From contig CM045751.1 of assembly GCA_024760905.1 (NCBI GenBank), forward strand, positions 5,298,501 through 5,362,500: 64,000 bases of DNA. The letters are read 5' to 3'. This document shows positions 24,545 through 34,889 of this stretch, piece by piece; the first letter of the stretch is position 1, and every line of letters starts with the position of its first letter. The notes under the pieces were generated by a model. That model worked only from the letters and a program-made list of their open reading frames with translations, made no database searches and was not told the origin of the DNA. The translations under genes were made by a program, and so were the position numbers. This DNA comes from Plotosus lineatus. Taxonomy: Eukaryota; Chordata; Actinopteri; Siluriformes; Plotosidae.

Positions 24545-24775
24545 TAATTTTTTGTTTTTTTGTTAATGTGAGAGAAATTCGTTGATGGGACAGGGGCAAC
24601 AAGCTGTTGTTGCAGTACTGAAAAGTAATCTTTAAATTCCTTCTGGTTAGGGTTGCCAGATCAGGTTCATTCATTTTCTAAGCAGCTTAATCCTAATCTT
24701 AGACGAGAGCCGATTGTCAGTGAACACTATCAGCAACCGCGAAAAAAAAATACACTCATGATATGTGCAGCTTAC

Positions 24776-24805
24776 TTTTTACAGCCATGGTCCTGGGCAC
24801 GATTG
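24776..24805 (-). CDS. trdn: Triadin-like exon, 30 nt
   Basis: Acceptor CTGTCTTCAG, donor GTAAGC. Encodes IVPRTMAVK. A (CAGA)n microsatellite starts just upstream of the acceptor, so the polypyrimidine tract is made of CTGT repeats. Phase 1. Confidence 0.65.
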
Positions 24806-24809
24806 CTGA

Positions 24810-24812
<3 letters not shown>

Positions 24813-24840
<28 letters not shown>

Positions 24841-24844
24841 AAGA
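24813..24844. repeat. (CAGA)n microsatellite
   Basis: About 7-8 units. It forms the polypyrimidine tract of the neighbouring minus-strand acceptor. Confidence 0.9.
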
Positions 24845-24954
24845 ATGGTGGCCTTATAATTTAAAAGTTCTATCCCTTTTGTAGTAAATGTAACAAATTA
24901 TTAAAAAAGCAAAAACAATTCAATTATTAATATTATTATATTATTTATTCTATG

Positions 24955-25461
24955 CAGAGATCCCTCACTTTTCAGAGTTAATGGGAACCGAGACCCCCCC
25001 TGCGACGGCCGATGTCTGCGAAGTAGGATTGATCCCCCTGACTGACGTATACGTACATGTATATGTGTATATAATATCAGTAAAGACACATTCAACGATA
25101 TAAATGCTTATAATAACAAATAAACATTCAAAAATAATGAATAAGATGTAAATAAAATATAAATACACACATACAGACGTACACACACACACACAGATGC
25201 ACACCTCACATAAAAATGTAAGTCGTTTTGTTGGGGGTTTTGGGTTGTTGTTTTTTTTTTGTTTGTTTGTTTTTGTTTGCTTGGGTTTTTTTTTTTTTTT
25301 TTTTTTTGCATGATTGGCCTTGTTTTGTGGAATTTTCCATAACTTTTCCCACATTTTTCTTTAATTTCCTTTATTTTTTTATTTTTCGATGAATATTTTA
25401 AAACAAACCCGTGATGCACTGAAGCCGCAGGAACTGGAGCACGAAGTAGTGAGGGATCACT
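24955..25461 (-). mobile_element. MITE with TGATCCCTCACT ends (inverted copy A)
   Basis: Left GATCCCTCACTTTTCAGAGT, right AGTAGTGAGGGATCACTA. The interior matches the element at 30089-30512 in opposite orientation (shared GAATATTTT, ACGTACACACAC and AATAAGATGTAAATAAAAT-type blocks). Confidence 0.75.
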
Positions 25462-25540
25462 ATAATATATTATGAATATAATTTATTATAATTATTATAA
25501 TAATATCTGATTATTTAAATATATGTAAATGAATACATAC

Positions 25541-25588
25541 CTGGATGTGCAGCTCGTTTTGCTTCCACGGTCTTGCTTTTGTTTTTTT
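25541..25588 (-). CDS. trdn: Triadin-like exon, 48 nt
   Basis: Acceptor ATATTTATTGGCAG, donor GTATGT. Encodes KNKSKTVEAKRAAHP, strongly basic. Phase 1 at both ends. Confidence 0.8.
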
Positions 25589-26240
25589 CTGCCAATAAAT
25601 ATAAATGAGAAAATCGTTTTAACGTTCGTTTGGCAGGAGAAAGGATCAGTTTAGGTGGAAGTATGTTTGCAATTTACAAGTACCGAGACACGTCATGTTG
25701 TATCTGTTCTGTCGATTCTTATAAGACGTGACAGGAGACAGCAGGGTGTTTATTTCTCGCTTGCACTCAAAAGTGTGACTAATAGATAAGATTATGGGGT
25801 CTGCTGTTAGCATTTTCATAAAATATGAGCCAAAATCTTGAAAACTAAAAATAATATAAGCCCAAAAAAACCTGGGGTCATTAATTAGTTATATTTATAC
25901 CAGGTTTTTTTTCTCTCTCTCTCTCTCTCTCTGGGCTTCGTTTCATCATTCACAACAATAGCATTTGCTATTAGTCCTCATTTATTTTAAGATGATACCA
26001 TTAGTAGTTTGATGAAAATGGCCGAAGAGGGGAACAAACAAGACAAATAAACGACAACAAAAAAGAGCACTCAGGAGGCATTTATAGAGCGTGGGGTATC
26101 GCCACCATGCAGCACGGATAATATTGCAAATGGGCTCTGTATGGAAATGAGTTTTACTGACGCATGCGTTCATCTTATGATTTGGGACATGATATGTGGA
26201 CGGGACCAAATTACCAAAATGAGTGAAAGGATAAACTTTA
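25589..26240. other. Intron, nothing further recognised
   Basis: A (CT)n run at about 25913-25932; otherwise unique. Confidence 0.4.
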
Positions 26241-26246
26241 TTGTTG

Positions 26247-26580
26247 AGGGCAATGGTGGCCTGGTGGTTGGGGGCAGGATTACTGATCTCAAGGTCGGCA
26301 GTTCAAGCCTCACTACCTACGGGTTGTCAGTGCTGTCCCCACCAGTACAGCTGACTCGGTCATCAAAGGCCGGTCATGTCTCTCGCGGTCTGGGGTGGGA
26401 GGTTCATGTAAAAGAATCCTCGCTGACTTTCGTAAAGAGGAGCCGCATAGCCGTCAGCCTGGTTCTGCCCTTATGGCCTGGTGATCTGTCCAGGGTGTAC
26501 TCTTCCCTCACTCAGGATAGGCTGAGATGAGCCCCAGCCTCCCTGCGTGCCCAATTAGGATTGTTTCAGAGAATCAATGA
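26247..26580 (+). mobile_element. SINE family 1, full, L2-type tail
   Basis: Head GGTGGCCTGGTGGTTGGGGG and GCAGTTCAAGCC, complete body, and tail with GGATTGTTTCAGAGAATC. Confidence 0.8.
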
Positions 26581-26809
26581 ATCAGTGTACATTCTTGTTG
26601 AATGTTTTATCAGATAACTAGAGTTTGATCTTTGACATCACTCAAGGTCAATGATAAGGTAATTGTCCCCCCGACAGTCCATATATGATTTCCTATCAGT
26701 GTTCTGCTTGTCCATTAGCCATCGTTTGGTAATTATAAGCAATCTTTCTCCAAAATTTGTGACAATGTGCTGACCTTTATTTTTAACTGGGACATTCCAA
26801 AATCAGGGT

Positions 26810-27092
26810 ATTGGTGACCCGGTGTAAGGTGCTGGATTACCGATCCTAAGGTTCGAAGTTCAAGCCCCACTGTCAACGGTTGTCACTGCTGTCCCCGCAG
26901 TGCAGCTAACTGGGTTATCAAAGTTCATGTCAGAGAACCACTGCTGACGTTTGTCAAGAGGAGTGATGGCCTGGCGAGCAGTCCAGGGTGTACTTGGCCA
27001 TTGGCCAGAGTCCGCTGGGATGGGCGCCAGCCTCCCCGCCATCCTAATTAGGATTAAGCAGTCCAGCGAATGAATGAATGAATGAAATTTCC
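26810..27092 (+). mobile_element. SINE family 1 with body deletion
   Basis: Head GGTGACCCGGTGTAAGGTGC, B-box-like GAAGTTCAAGCCCC, a shortened body, and tail ending GAATGAATGAATGAATG. Confidence 0.75.
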
Positions 27093-27227
27093 AAAACGGG
27101 ATCATCTCTGGGTCTCCGGTATGGGCAGTGTCCCCATCAAAAAAAAAAAATCAGTTCATTGAAAAAATATTTTGAGCCGAGGTTATTATATCCTTAAAAT
27201 CTATCAACATGCAGTTGGGTCACCAAC

Positions 27228-27275
27228 CTTGAACTGTAGGCTTCACACCCTTCACTCCTTTCTTCTCTTTTTTAC
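27228..27275 (-). CDS. trdn: Triadin-like exon, 48 nt
   Basis: Acceptor TTTAATTTTGAAAAG (an AAG rather than CAG acceptor), donor GTTGGT. Encodes KKEKKGVKGVKPTVQ, a very Lys-rich KEKE-type peptide. Phase 1. The weaker splice signals lower confidence slightly. Confidence 0.7.
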
Positions 27276-27606
27276 CTTTTCAAAATTAAACGAACAAAAG
27301 TTTATTGTGCGTAATGAATAAACCCATCTTCAGCAACAATGGAAAGTAATGATATAGTGAGCAGAGTGAATGTTATTGTAATACACGCTCAAAACTCAAG
27401 GCTCCGTCTGTGGCATAAAACTGTGAAGAAGTGAGTATTATAATTATTTTCAATTAATTTTATGATTACACATTATCCACACTTTGGGTTTTATCAAAAT
27501 AAGAGGAAGAAGAGAAGCACTGTGTGTATATTATACTCAGAATTTCTGCTGGAATGAAAATATTTTGGAGTTGTTCAGGTGATTAATTTGGCACATGTGC
27601 AATTAC

Positions 27607-27621
27607 CTTGAATGTCATCAG
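27607..27621 (-). CDS. trdn: Possible triadin-like 15-nt microexon
   Basis: Acceptor GGCCTCAATCCAG and donor GTAATT flank CT-GAT-GAC-ATT-CAA-G, encoding DDIQ. It keeps phase 1 and can be skipped without a frameshift. Such a short match could be chance. Confidence 0.4.
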
Positions 27622-27838
27622 CTGGATTGAGGCCCACTTTATAAATTATAAAATATAATTATTCGCCTCCAGACTGCACCATGAGACGACTTGTCAAATT
27701 ATCATGACAGACAAGTTAGTTCTTTGTCATTCACACAAGCTTTGTGAACAAATGTATGTTTTCATAATGAGGACCCATCTCTCAATGGGATTGTAAGTAT
27801 GTAGTTTAAAAGAAGCTTTTATAATATATATTTTTACA
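27622..27838. other. Intron, nothing recognised
   Basis: Unique AT-rich sequence. Confidence 0.4.
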
Positions 27839-27840
27839 TA

Positions 27841-28494
27841 CAGTGATAGCTCAGCTTCCGAAAGACCCAACAAACGAAAAATCCATGTTATGAAACGCAT
27901 TTACCTAAAATTTCCGTCTCTGGATACGGAAAAAATTCACATTACGAAACGTGCCATCTGAAAAATTCAAACAATGCGCAAGTTACTCTCCCAATGGCCA
28001 TCTCCCAACACCCTGCCTTGCTGGCCTCCCATTGGCTAGGAGGGAGCTGCATCTCCATAATACTCATGATGCTTTTCATGTGCCTTCGACCCATTGTTCG
28101 TCATGGAGTTCTAACACGCGTAAAGGACAGAGTTACTGTTTTTTCGTGAGTTTTTCGAGTGTGCTCATTGCAACGTTATTCTTCGTCATTCATCATGGGC
28201 CTCAAGAAAGTGATTCCCGGTGCGAGGGAAAAGAAGAAGCGGGCTTGTGGCATGCGGTTGAGTGATATTGCAAAGGAATATGGCCGAAACCCGTCTATCA
28301 TTGGTATGATATTGAAGCAGAAGGAGGCCTTAAAAGGTATACTTTTATAATTTTTAAAGGGTTTAGGGGGTAGTATTGGGGGGCCTTGGAACGAATCAGG
28401 CCTTTTACATGTAAAATGCGGCTCAACTTACAAAAACATCAGGTTACGAAACCCTTTCTGGAACGGATTAATTTCGCAAGGTGAGGTTTGACTG
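27841..28494 (+). mobile_element. Tigger/pogo-like element with transposase N-terminal remnant
   Basis: TA-flanked ends CAGTGATAGCTCAGCTTCCG and (reverse complement) CAGTCAAACCTCACCTTGCG. The centre encodes the start of a pogo-type transposase; the rest of the transposase (CENP-B-like DNA-binding half and DDE catalytic domain) is deleted, so the element cannot move itself. Confidence 0.75.
28195..28353 (+). pseudogene. Tigger transposase N-terminal fragment
   Basis: An open frame from ATG encodes MGLKKVIPGAREKKKRACG, followed by MRLSDIAKEYGRNPSIIGMI and LKQKEALKGI. The LSDIAKEYGRNPSIIGMILK part is the helix-turn-helix (psq/CENP-B N-terminal type) typical of pogo/Tigger transposases. It stops after about 51 residues. 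Remnant of a selfish element, not a host gene. Confidence 0.75.
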
Positions 28495-28496
28495 TA

Positions 28497-28512
28497 TATG
28501 TATATATATGCA

Positions 28513-28592
<80 letters not shown>
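28497..28592. repeat. (TA)n microsatellite abutting Tigger element
   Basis: Begins at the element's right TA target dinucleotide and extends about 80 bp with a GTGTGT interruption. Confidence 0.95.
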
Positions 28593-28596
<4 letters not shown>

Positions 28597-28817
28597 TGAA
28601 GGCATTAATATTTAAAGAAAAATCTGGTTTTGTTCATAAAATGACCTTTGTAATGATAATATAAATTGAATTTTATATTTGGAACATTACATACAGGGAA
28701 ATACTGGAGTGGTGTCCTTGAAAATAAAGTGTATTAATAAAATAGAAACTCATTTCTTGGACTTTAGAAATGTATAGAACTTTTTTTTAATGTTAAGGTT
28801 TGTTTATTTGTTTGTTT

Positions 28818-28989
28818 CCTGAACAGTGCAGTGGTACACGTCCGCCTCAAAGCAAAGAGGATCTTGGGTTTTTGGAGGTTTCATGTTCTCACCATGTTTT
28901 TGGGGTTTCCTCCAGGTACTCTGCTCTCTTCCCACAGTCCAAAGACATACATCTGACTCACTGGCTGTTCCAAATTTCCAAATTTCCCA

Positions 28990-29020
<31 letters not shown>

Positions 29021-29345
29021 TGACCCTGTGATGACCCGATGAGTTATTCACGGTGTGCCATGAACCTTCCCGCAACATTAATAGTCAGAGTAAGCAGTTC
29101 AGCTGATGAGTCTGTGTTTGTTTCTTTGATGGAATGTTGTCATGGGAAATAAGGTGGTCCTGGGCTTGAGTCCCGGGTTCGGCGAGGGTGTTTCTGTGTG
29201 TAGTTAGCGTGTTCTTCCCATCTTAGCATGGAGTTTCCCCAGATACTCTGATTTTCTCCCACAGTACAAAGACGTACACCTCGACTATATAATTATTTAG
29301 CTCAACGATGCTATGCTATGAAGTTCCTGAGCCGTTTCAAGCTCT
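28818..29345 (+). mobile_element. Two L2-type/SINE family 2 fragments
   Basis: Both have GTTTCCTCCAGGTACTCTG-like and CCCACAGTCCAAAGACATAC-like modules (about 28907-28950 and 29231-29280). The first contains a TG repeat (28990-29020). Confidence 0.6.
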
Positions 29346-29897
29346 TGCTGCCGCGTGATTAAATGATTGAATAACTGCAGTAATAATCAGGTTTACATGA
29401 GTCTGTATTAAAATGGATCTTGTGTGTATATGACATGAATTTGCTTGAACTACATTAATTAATTCACTTTAATTGTACTCACAAGCCTTATCAAATGACT
29501 TTTAAAATGATTTGAGGCTGTGCAATTTATTGAGCTGTTAAACACCTCAACGCTCGTGAGGTTAGACTGAAATTACATCTTCAGCAGTAATCGTAGTCAG
29601 TGCATGCACAGAAATGTGCAGCTTGACCTTTAAGTATTTTTTCTGTTCCTTGCAATGTTCAGTCACTTCTAACATAGAAAATAAAATCACATCATAAGCT
29701 AATCAGTTTTTGTGTGTTAAAGAATTCTTGTATGTATAACCTCGAAATAATTATGGATTTATTACTGACCGTGCTCCAGGATATTGACCTTCTTTATTAC
29801 TATATGTAAAAAAAAAAAAAAAAAAATCATGGTTGGTCATCAGTGTTTAGTGTAAACAAAGCAAGAAAATTTCAGGATGATCAGACTCTAAACGTAC
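29346..29897. other. Intron, nothing recognised
   Basis: Contains an excellent minus-strand donor (GTGAGT, about 29469) but no acceptor giving an in-phase exon. Confidence 0.4.
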
Positions 29898-29939
29898 CTG
29901 GACCAGCTGATCTGATGTGTTTGGTCAACTTTGGTACTT
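29898..29939 (-). CDS. trdn: Triadin-like exon, 42 nt
   Basis: Acceptor TTATACTTCACAG, donor GTACGT. Encodes VPKLTKHIRSAGP. Phase 1 at both ends; joins the upstream exon as Glu. Confidence 0.7.
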
Positions 29940-29999
29940 CTGTGAAGTATAATCAGAAATAAAGCCATATCTGTGAGATATTTCACTTGAGAATTTTAT

Positions 30000-30008
30000 A
30001 TATATATA

Positions 30009-30088
<80 letters not shown>
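30000..30088. repeat. (TA)/(TG)/(CA) compound microsatellite
   Basis: TA run with TG and CA ends, directly abutting a MITE on its right. Confidence 0.95.
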
Positions 30089-30090
<2 letters not shown>

Positions 30091-30512
30091 GTGATCCCTC
30101 ATTGTGCTTCAGTTTCTGAGGCTTCAGTGCATCGCAGGTTTTGAAAAAATATTCATCGAAAAATAAAAAAATAAAGAAATTAAGGAAAAATAGGGGGAAA
30201 CAAGGCCAATTATGCAAAAAAAACCAACCCAAAACCCCCCAACAAAACTACTTACATTTTTATGTGAGGAGAACATCTGTGTGTGCGCGCATGCGTGTCT
30301 GTACGTGTGTGTATTTATATTTTATATCTTATGCATTATTTTTGAACGTTTGTTATTATAAGCATTTATAGCATTGAATATGCATTTATTGATATTATAT
30401 ACACATATCCATGTATGTATCCATCAGTCAGAGGGGACGATCCTACTTTGCGGAAATCGGCGGTCACGGGGAGTCTCGGTCCCCATTAACTGTGAAAAGT
30501 GAGGGAGCCTTG
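30089..30512 (+). mobile_element. MITE with CAGTGATCCCTC ends (inverted copy B)
   Basis: Left end CAGTGATCCCTCATTGTGCT, right end reverse complement CAAGGCTCCCTCACTTTTCA. The interior matches 24955-25461 in the opposite orientation. Confidence 0.75.
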
Positions 30513-30554
30513 TATATGTATAAAACATAGAAATATTGCATAATATATACAGCA

Positions 30555-30655
30555 GCACGGTGGTGCAGTGGTTTGCACATCCACTTCACAGCAAGAAGGT
30601 CCAGCCTTCCTGCGACCCTATTCAGGATTAGGTGGCTCAGAAAATGAATGAACAT
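30555..30655 (+). mobile_element. SINE family 2 head joined to L2-type tail end
   Basis: GCACGGTGGTGCAGTGGTTTGCACATCC is a tRNA-like head. After CAGCAAGAAGGTCCA it jumps to CAGCCTTCCTGCGACCC and CAGAAAATGAATGAAC. An internally deleted copy. Confidence 0.7.
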
Positions 30656-30660
30656 ATATA

Positions 30661-30662
<2 letters not shown>

Positions 30663-30702
<40 letters not shown>
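30663..30702. repeat. (TG)n microsatellite
   Basis: About 19 TG units, ending 8 nt from the exon edge at 30710 and so forming part of the donor-side intron. Confidence 0.95.
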
Positions 30703-30703
<1 letters not shown>

Positions 30704-30709
30704 ACAAAC

Positions 30710-30757
30710 CTCGTCTATGGGGAATCAGTCTGAGCTTCTCTTTGGGACTCAAATGAC
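30710..30757 (-). CDS. trdn: Triadin-like exon, 48 nt
   Basis: Acceptor GCCTGTGTTTCAG, donor GTTTGT, followed at once by a (CA)n intron start. Encodes HLSPKEKLRLIPHRR. Phase 1. The intron upstream of it is only 88 nt. Confidence 0.7.
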
Positions 30758-30845
30758 CTGAAACACAGGCACATGCAATACGAAGTGTGATTGCAGGGAA
30801 ATATTTGGGCTATTCAATGGAAAAAAAATAAATATGAACACCTAC

Positions 30846-30911
30846 CTTTCTTTTTCTGAGTTTTTACTTTCTCCTCATGTGTCTTGACTTTCAATAATTT
30901 TGAAACAGTGG
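30846..30911 (-). CDS. trdn: Triadin-like exon, 66 nt
   Basis: Acceptor TCTCATGTCCAG, donor GTAGGT. Begins TVSKLLKVKTHEEK and ends VKTQKKK. Lys-rich with the common KKK end. Phase 1 at both ends. Confidence 0.8.
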
Positions 30912-31217
30912 CTGGACATGAGACAGAATTGTATTAGAAGAAATCAGTGTCCCATTTGAATGCAGTGTTTTCAAATCACACCCTTAAAAAAACTATTAAA
31001 AATGATTTCTTTGCAGAAATGATATATTTCCCGATACAGAAATTTGATACTTGGCAACATATATCATTGCAGAACAGATATACTGTACTGTGCTGTAAAT
31101 TTGTTTCAAGCAATTCTCAGTCCTGATTGGTTTCTTTGGGAGTTCAACAGTATCAACATAACATTTAACTCATGAAGAGCACTGACAAGTGACGTGAATT
31201 ATATTAATTATCATTAG

Positions 31218-31482
31218 TTACCCCCCCAGTGCACCTAACTGGGTTATCAAAGGCCGGCCATGTCTCCCACTGTCTACGGCGTGAGGTTCATGTAAAAGAA
31301 CCACTGCTGACTTTCGACAAGAGAAGCTGCATAGCCGTCAGCATGTTTCCGCCCTGCAATTTCCTGGCGAGGCATTCAGGGTTTACTCTTCTCTTGCCTG
31401 GAGTAGGCCGGGATGTGTGCCAGCCTCCCTGTGGCCCTAATTAGGATTAAGCGGTTACAGAAAATGAATGAATGAATGAATC
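31218..31482 (+). mobile_element. SINE family 1, head missing
   Basis: From CCCCAGTGCACCTAACTGGG to GGTTACAGAAAATGAATG(AATG)n. Confidence 0.8.
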
Positions 31483-31982
31483 AGTAGTTACAGTGATAGC
31501 ATGCCAAGGAGTGGGACGAATGACGCATAAAGAAAGTCAACAGTCAGTTCTCAAAGTCGGCGTGTTGAAAGTAGGAAAAATGGGCACGTGATGACGCTGA
31601 GTGACTTTGACGAGCACTGCGATGGCTAAATGACTAGGCCTTGACTTTCAGCTCCGACATGGCAGGTCAGGTGGTGTTAATGTTATGGCTGACTGATGCG
31701 TGCTTGAACTCCGTATGTAGAAGATGCTTAACATAAATGAATTCAAGTCCACGTGTAATCATCGGTGGAAGGAATGTTCCTGGGAGGAAACATTAATATA
31801 GAATTTTCAATGGGCTCGACAAGAGTTTTTGTCCAATCAGAGTTAAAAGCGTGAATGTATTTTTTTTCCACACAGAAAAGGAACTTTGCGGAATGTCAGT
31901 GATGGGACAAAGTACGTTTTACTGTGAAAGAGAGAAGTTGAGACGTTAAGCTGGAGAGAGATTGTAGAACGCTTCTGTAATA

Positions 31983-32733
31983 CAAAGAGTGACCCAAAAA
32001 CGACAGGAATTTTTGAAGTGCGTATTGGCGGACATGAGCAAGTGGCAGCACTGCGAGACAGCGACTTTGAGCAAGTAAACACTCCGCCATTTTAGTAACC
32101 ATGGGATCAGTGGAACGAGCAACAGCGTGCGTTAGCCATAAAAATGTTTTATAAAAATGGTGATAGTTCGACAGCTGTGCGGAGGGAGTTCCGACATTTT
32201 TACAACTTAGGACGTCATGGCGCTGTTCTATCGAAACACGCGATAAATGATTACTTTGAAGAGAAACCTGATTGAATGGAGCGACATCACACACTGCACG
32301 GCAATCATTAGAGGCTGTTCGAGAATTGTTCGGTAACCATGTGATCTCAAGATTCGGTAACATTCCCCGGCCTCTGAGATCGCCAGATTTGTCCATTTGT
32401 AATTTTTTCTTGTGGAACTCTCTCAAGATTAAAGTGTACACAACTCGACCAAGAACTCTGGATGAGTTAAACCAGAGAATTCAGGGTGAGCTTCACAGTA
32501 TCCCAGCTGAGATGTTGCAGCGCTCAGTGAGGAATCTCAACAGCAGATTTAAAGAATGCATTCGTACAAGAGGACGCCATCTACAGGAAGTAAATTTTTT
32601 AAATGAAAATTAAATCAGTCTTTCTTGAATGGCATGTTTTAAGGTTTCGTTTACTATGAATAAAATATTTTTCTTCCATCACTCTTGGTTTTATTGGATT
32701 GTTAAAAAGTTCCTGTTTTTTGTGTCCCTCGTG
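31983..32733 (+). mobile_element. Mariner-type element, internal deletion derivative
   Basis: Imperfect TIRs: left CAAAGAGTGACCCAAAAACG, right (reverse complement) CACGAGGGACACAAAAAACA, both flanked by TA. The transposase gene inside has lost its catalytic core. Because both ends are present, the element could have been mobilised in trans. Confidence 0.75.
32117..32616 (+). pseudogene. Deleted mariner-type transposase
   Basis: The first part encodes EQQRALAIKMFYKNGDSS, TAVRREFRHFYNLGRHG and LSKHAINDYFEE, the N-terminal helix-turn-helix region known from arthropod and fish mariner-like transposases (DUF4817 type). A stop (32273-32275) follows. The next frame resumes with GATSHTARQSLEAVRELFGN, VISRFGNIPRPLRSPDLSIC, FFLWNSLKIKVY and LHSIPAEMLQRSVRNL, the C-terminal DDE portion. 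The middle, with the first catalytic Asp, is gone. Confidence 0.8.
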
Positions 32734-33050
32734 TATAATTACTAACTGATTTTACTGACAAAAATGAAATGCATCTAAAAATGAAAAACAAAAAATGAAA
32801 GAAAAAGAAAGAAAATTATGAAGTGCTTTTCTTTAAGTCATTTTAATAAAAGATACCATTGGCAAATTGCTGTAGTATGAATGATAATATGGCCATGTAC
32901 CAGATTTCATAACTTCAATTGTAAATCAGGTAAGTTTAAATTTTTTAATTTATTTTTTCATCTGATGAATTTTTAAGTCCAAACAAATAAGCTTGTAATG
33001 TACTTTAATCAGCCTCCTGCGGTTTGTTAAAATACGTATTTATTTCTTAC
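32734..33050. other. Intron, nothing recognised
   Basis: AT-rich unique sequence. Confidence 0.4.
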
Positions 33051-33092
33051 CTTTCTTTGTAGGTGTTGTTCTTCGCCTCTTCACAGGAGGCT
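33051..33092 (-). CDS. trdn: Triadin-like exon, 42 nt
   Basis: Acceptor GTTTCCGAATCTCAG, donor GTAAGA. Encodes PPVKRRRTTPTKK, basic and Pro-containing. Phase 1 at both ends. Confidence 0.8.
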
Positions 33093-33289
33093 CTGAGATT
33101 CGGAAACCAGACGTTAATTATATTCTTGTTATTATGCATATTCATGAGATGTCATGTTTTACTGAGATTTGAGATTATTACCTTTTTTTTGTGTTGCTTG
33201 TTTTGGTTTTTCCTGGTCAGCAACTGGAGCTTTAGTCATGACATTAAAAAAATATACTGGTTACTGGTGTGTTTCTGGCAGCACTAGCC

Positions 33290-33570
33290 CTTGCATGTAT
33301 CCGCTTTCTCTTAGCAAGAGCAGAATCCCTCCTGGACAGCTCACCGGCCATCACAGGGCACAAAACACACTAATGGCGATGCAGCTCCTCTTGACGAAAG
33401 TCAGCAGTGGTTCTTTTATATGAACCTCTCACCATAGACAGTGAGAAACATGGCCGGCCTTTGATAACCCAGTTAGGTGCACTGGGGGGTAGTGACAACA
33501 ACCCGTGGAGAGTGGGGCTTGAACCCCTAACCTTAGGATCAGTGATTCAGCACCTTTGACCAACAGGCCA

Positions 33571-33573
<3 letters not shown>
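33290..33573 (-). mobile_element. SINE family 1, minus
   Basis: Body and head in reverse: AGTCAGCAGTGGTTCTTTTA, GATAACCCAGTTAGGTGCAC, GGGGCTTGAACCCCTAACCT and GGATCAGTGATTCAGCACCT. A TA repeat replaces its extreme 5' end. Confidence 0.8.
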
Positions 33574-33621
<48 letters not shown>

Positions 33622-33676
33622 GATTTTCTGAGTAGATCCTTCCATAGGAGAGTGCTCAATACTTTTTGGTAGAGCA

Positions 33677-33763
<87 letters not shown>
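33573..33763. repeat. Two (TA)n microsatellites
   Basis: Runs at 33573-33616 and 33681-33759, the second abutting the next MITE. Confidence 0.95.
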
Positions 33764-33765
<2 letters not shown>

Positions 33766-34610
33766 GTGGAGCCTCGGAATCCGAAAGCTCTAGAGTCCGA
33801 ACAAATTGGAATCGAAACAAAAAATCCTTCTGTTCTTCAAGAAAAGAAAGGAACATTCTGAAGAAGAGTCATCCATGCAAAGTGGTAGCAAGATAAAAAA
33901 CAACTTTGGTTGATTTATCTGAAGCTGTTATGGAAGGGAATCCACTCTTCCTCTCTTCCTCTTCCTCTCCAACATTTACGTATGCTAACTGCTCACCACC
34001 ACAAAGGTTAAAATTCTTATCTTTATTGTTCTTATGCTTTAACTTTTCTGTGGTTTTTATTTTAGTGTGTTATGGTCTCTCACAAAAGAGTTGCATGTTG
34101 AAATGCATGTTGGAGAGGGGCATGCTCTCACACACGGGTGGAGTTGTAAACATACACGCCTAATTCCATTTAATCACGAGCTATAAAGACTAGCAGCGCT
34201 CTTCCCAGTGCTAGAAGACTGTCCCTCTCTGATCTCTCTGGCTCTCAGCTCTGTGCTCCACCAGTTCCTGCTTTAGTTTGATTTTGGTATTTCTAGTGCT
34301 CTAGTGCCTGTGCTCTAGTGTCTTCCCTGTGAACAATAAAGCACACCCATTTTCATAGATGACACAGGGAAATCGTAATCACTGTACTAGAGATGCAGAG
34401 AAACACAGAAATCAAACTAAAGCAGGAACTGGTGGACCACAGGACCTATGGTATGAGTTACGGTACCGTTAACTTCTGTTCAAAAGATGACGGAATGGAT
34501 TAAGACCATTTACATTAATTGTAATGGAAAAAGCGGATTGGGAATCTGAACAAATCGGAATCCAAACAGCTGTCTTGAACGGATTAAGTTTGAGTACCGA
34601 GGCTCCACTG
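33764..34610. mobile_element. Tigger-like MITE with CAGTGGAGCCTCGG ends
   Basis: Left CAGTGGAGCCTCGGAATCCG, right (reverse complement) CAGTGGAGCCTCGGTACTCA; TA at the right flank. Contains a perfect 27-bp inverted repeat (34258-34284 with 34409-34435). No transposase. Confidence 0.75.
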
Positions 34611-34889
34611 TATATACATATAGTGTAGTTGTAAAGCAAGGTTCTCATCTCCAACTGTATATTGGTTTACTTTGCTATGAATATATAAAATAAGTAAATA
34701 ATCAGACATGATAGCGAACTGGTCCAGACTTTTAACATTAAAAACTAATGACAAACACACTCAGGGGAAAAAAACAATATCTATATTAAAACAGTAAAAG
34801 TAATAAATCAGATCAGGGATCTTGTTGCTTGTGTCAATGACATGCAGCCATGAATTGACAGAACTGGCCTTGTCATGTCACATCATGTT
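34611..34889. other. Intron, nothing recognised
   Basis: Unique sequence. Confidence 0.4.

Noticed and set aside
29469..29503. Strong minus-strand donor GTGAGT with a nearby CAG acceptor
   Set aside because: The segment is 35 nt and would break the phase-1 pattern; other acceptors give stops.
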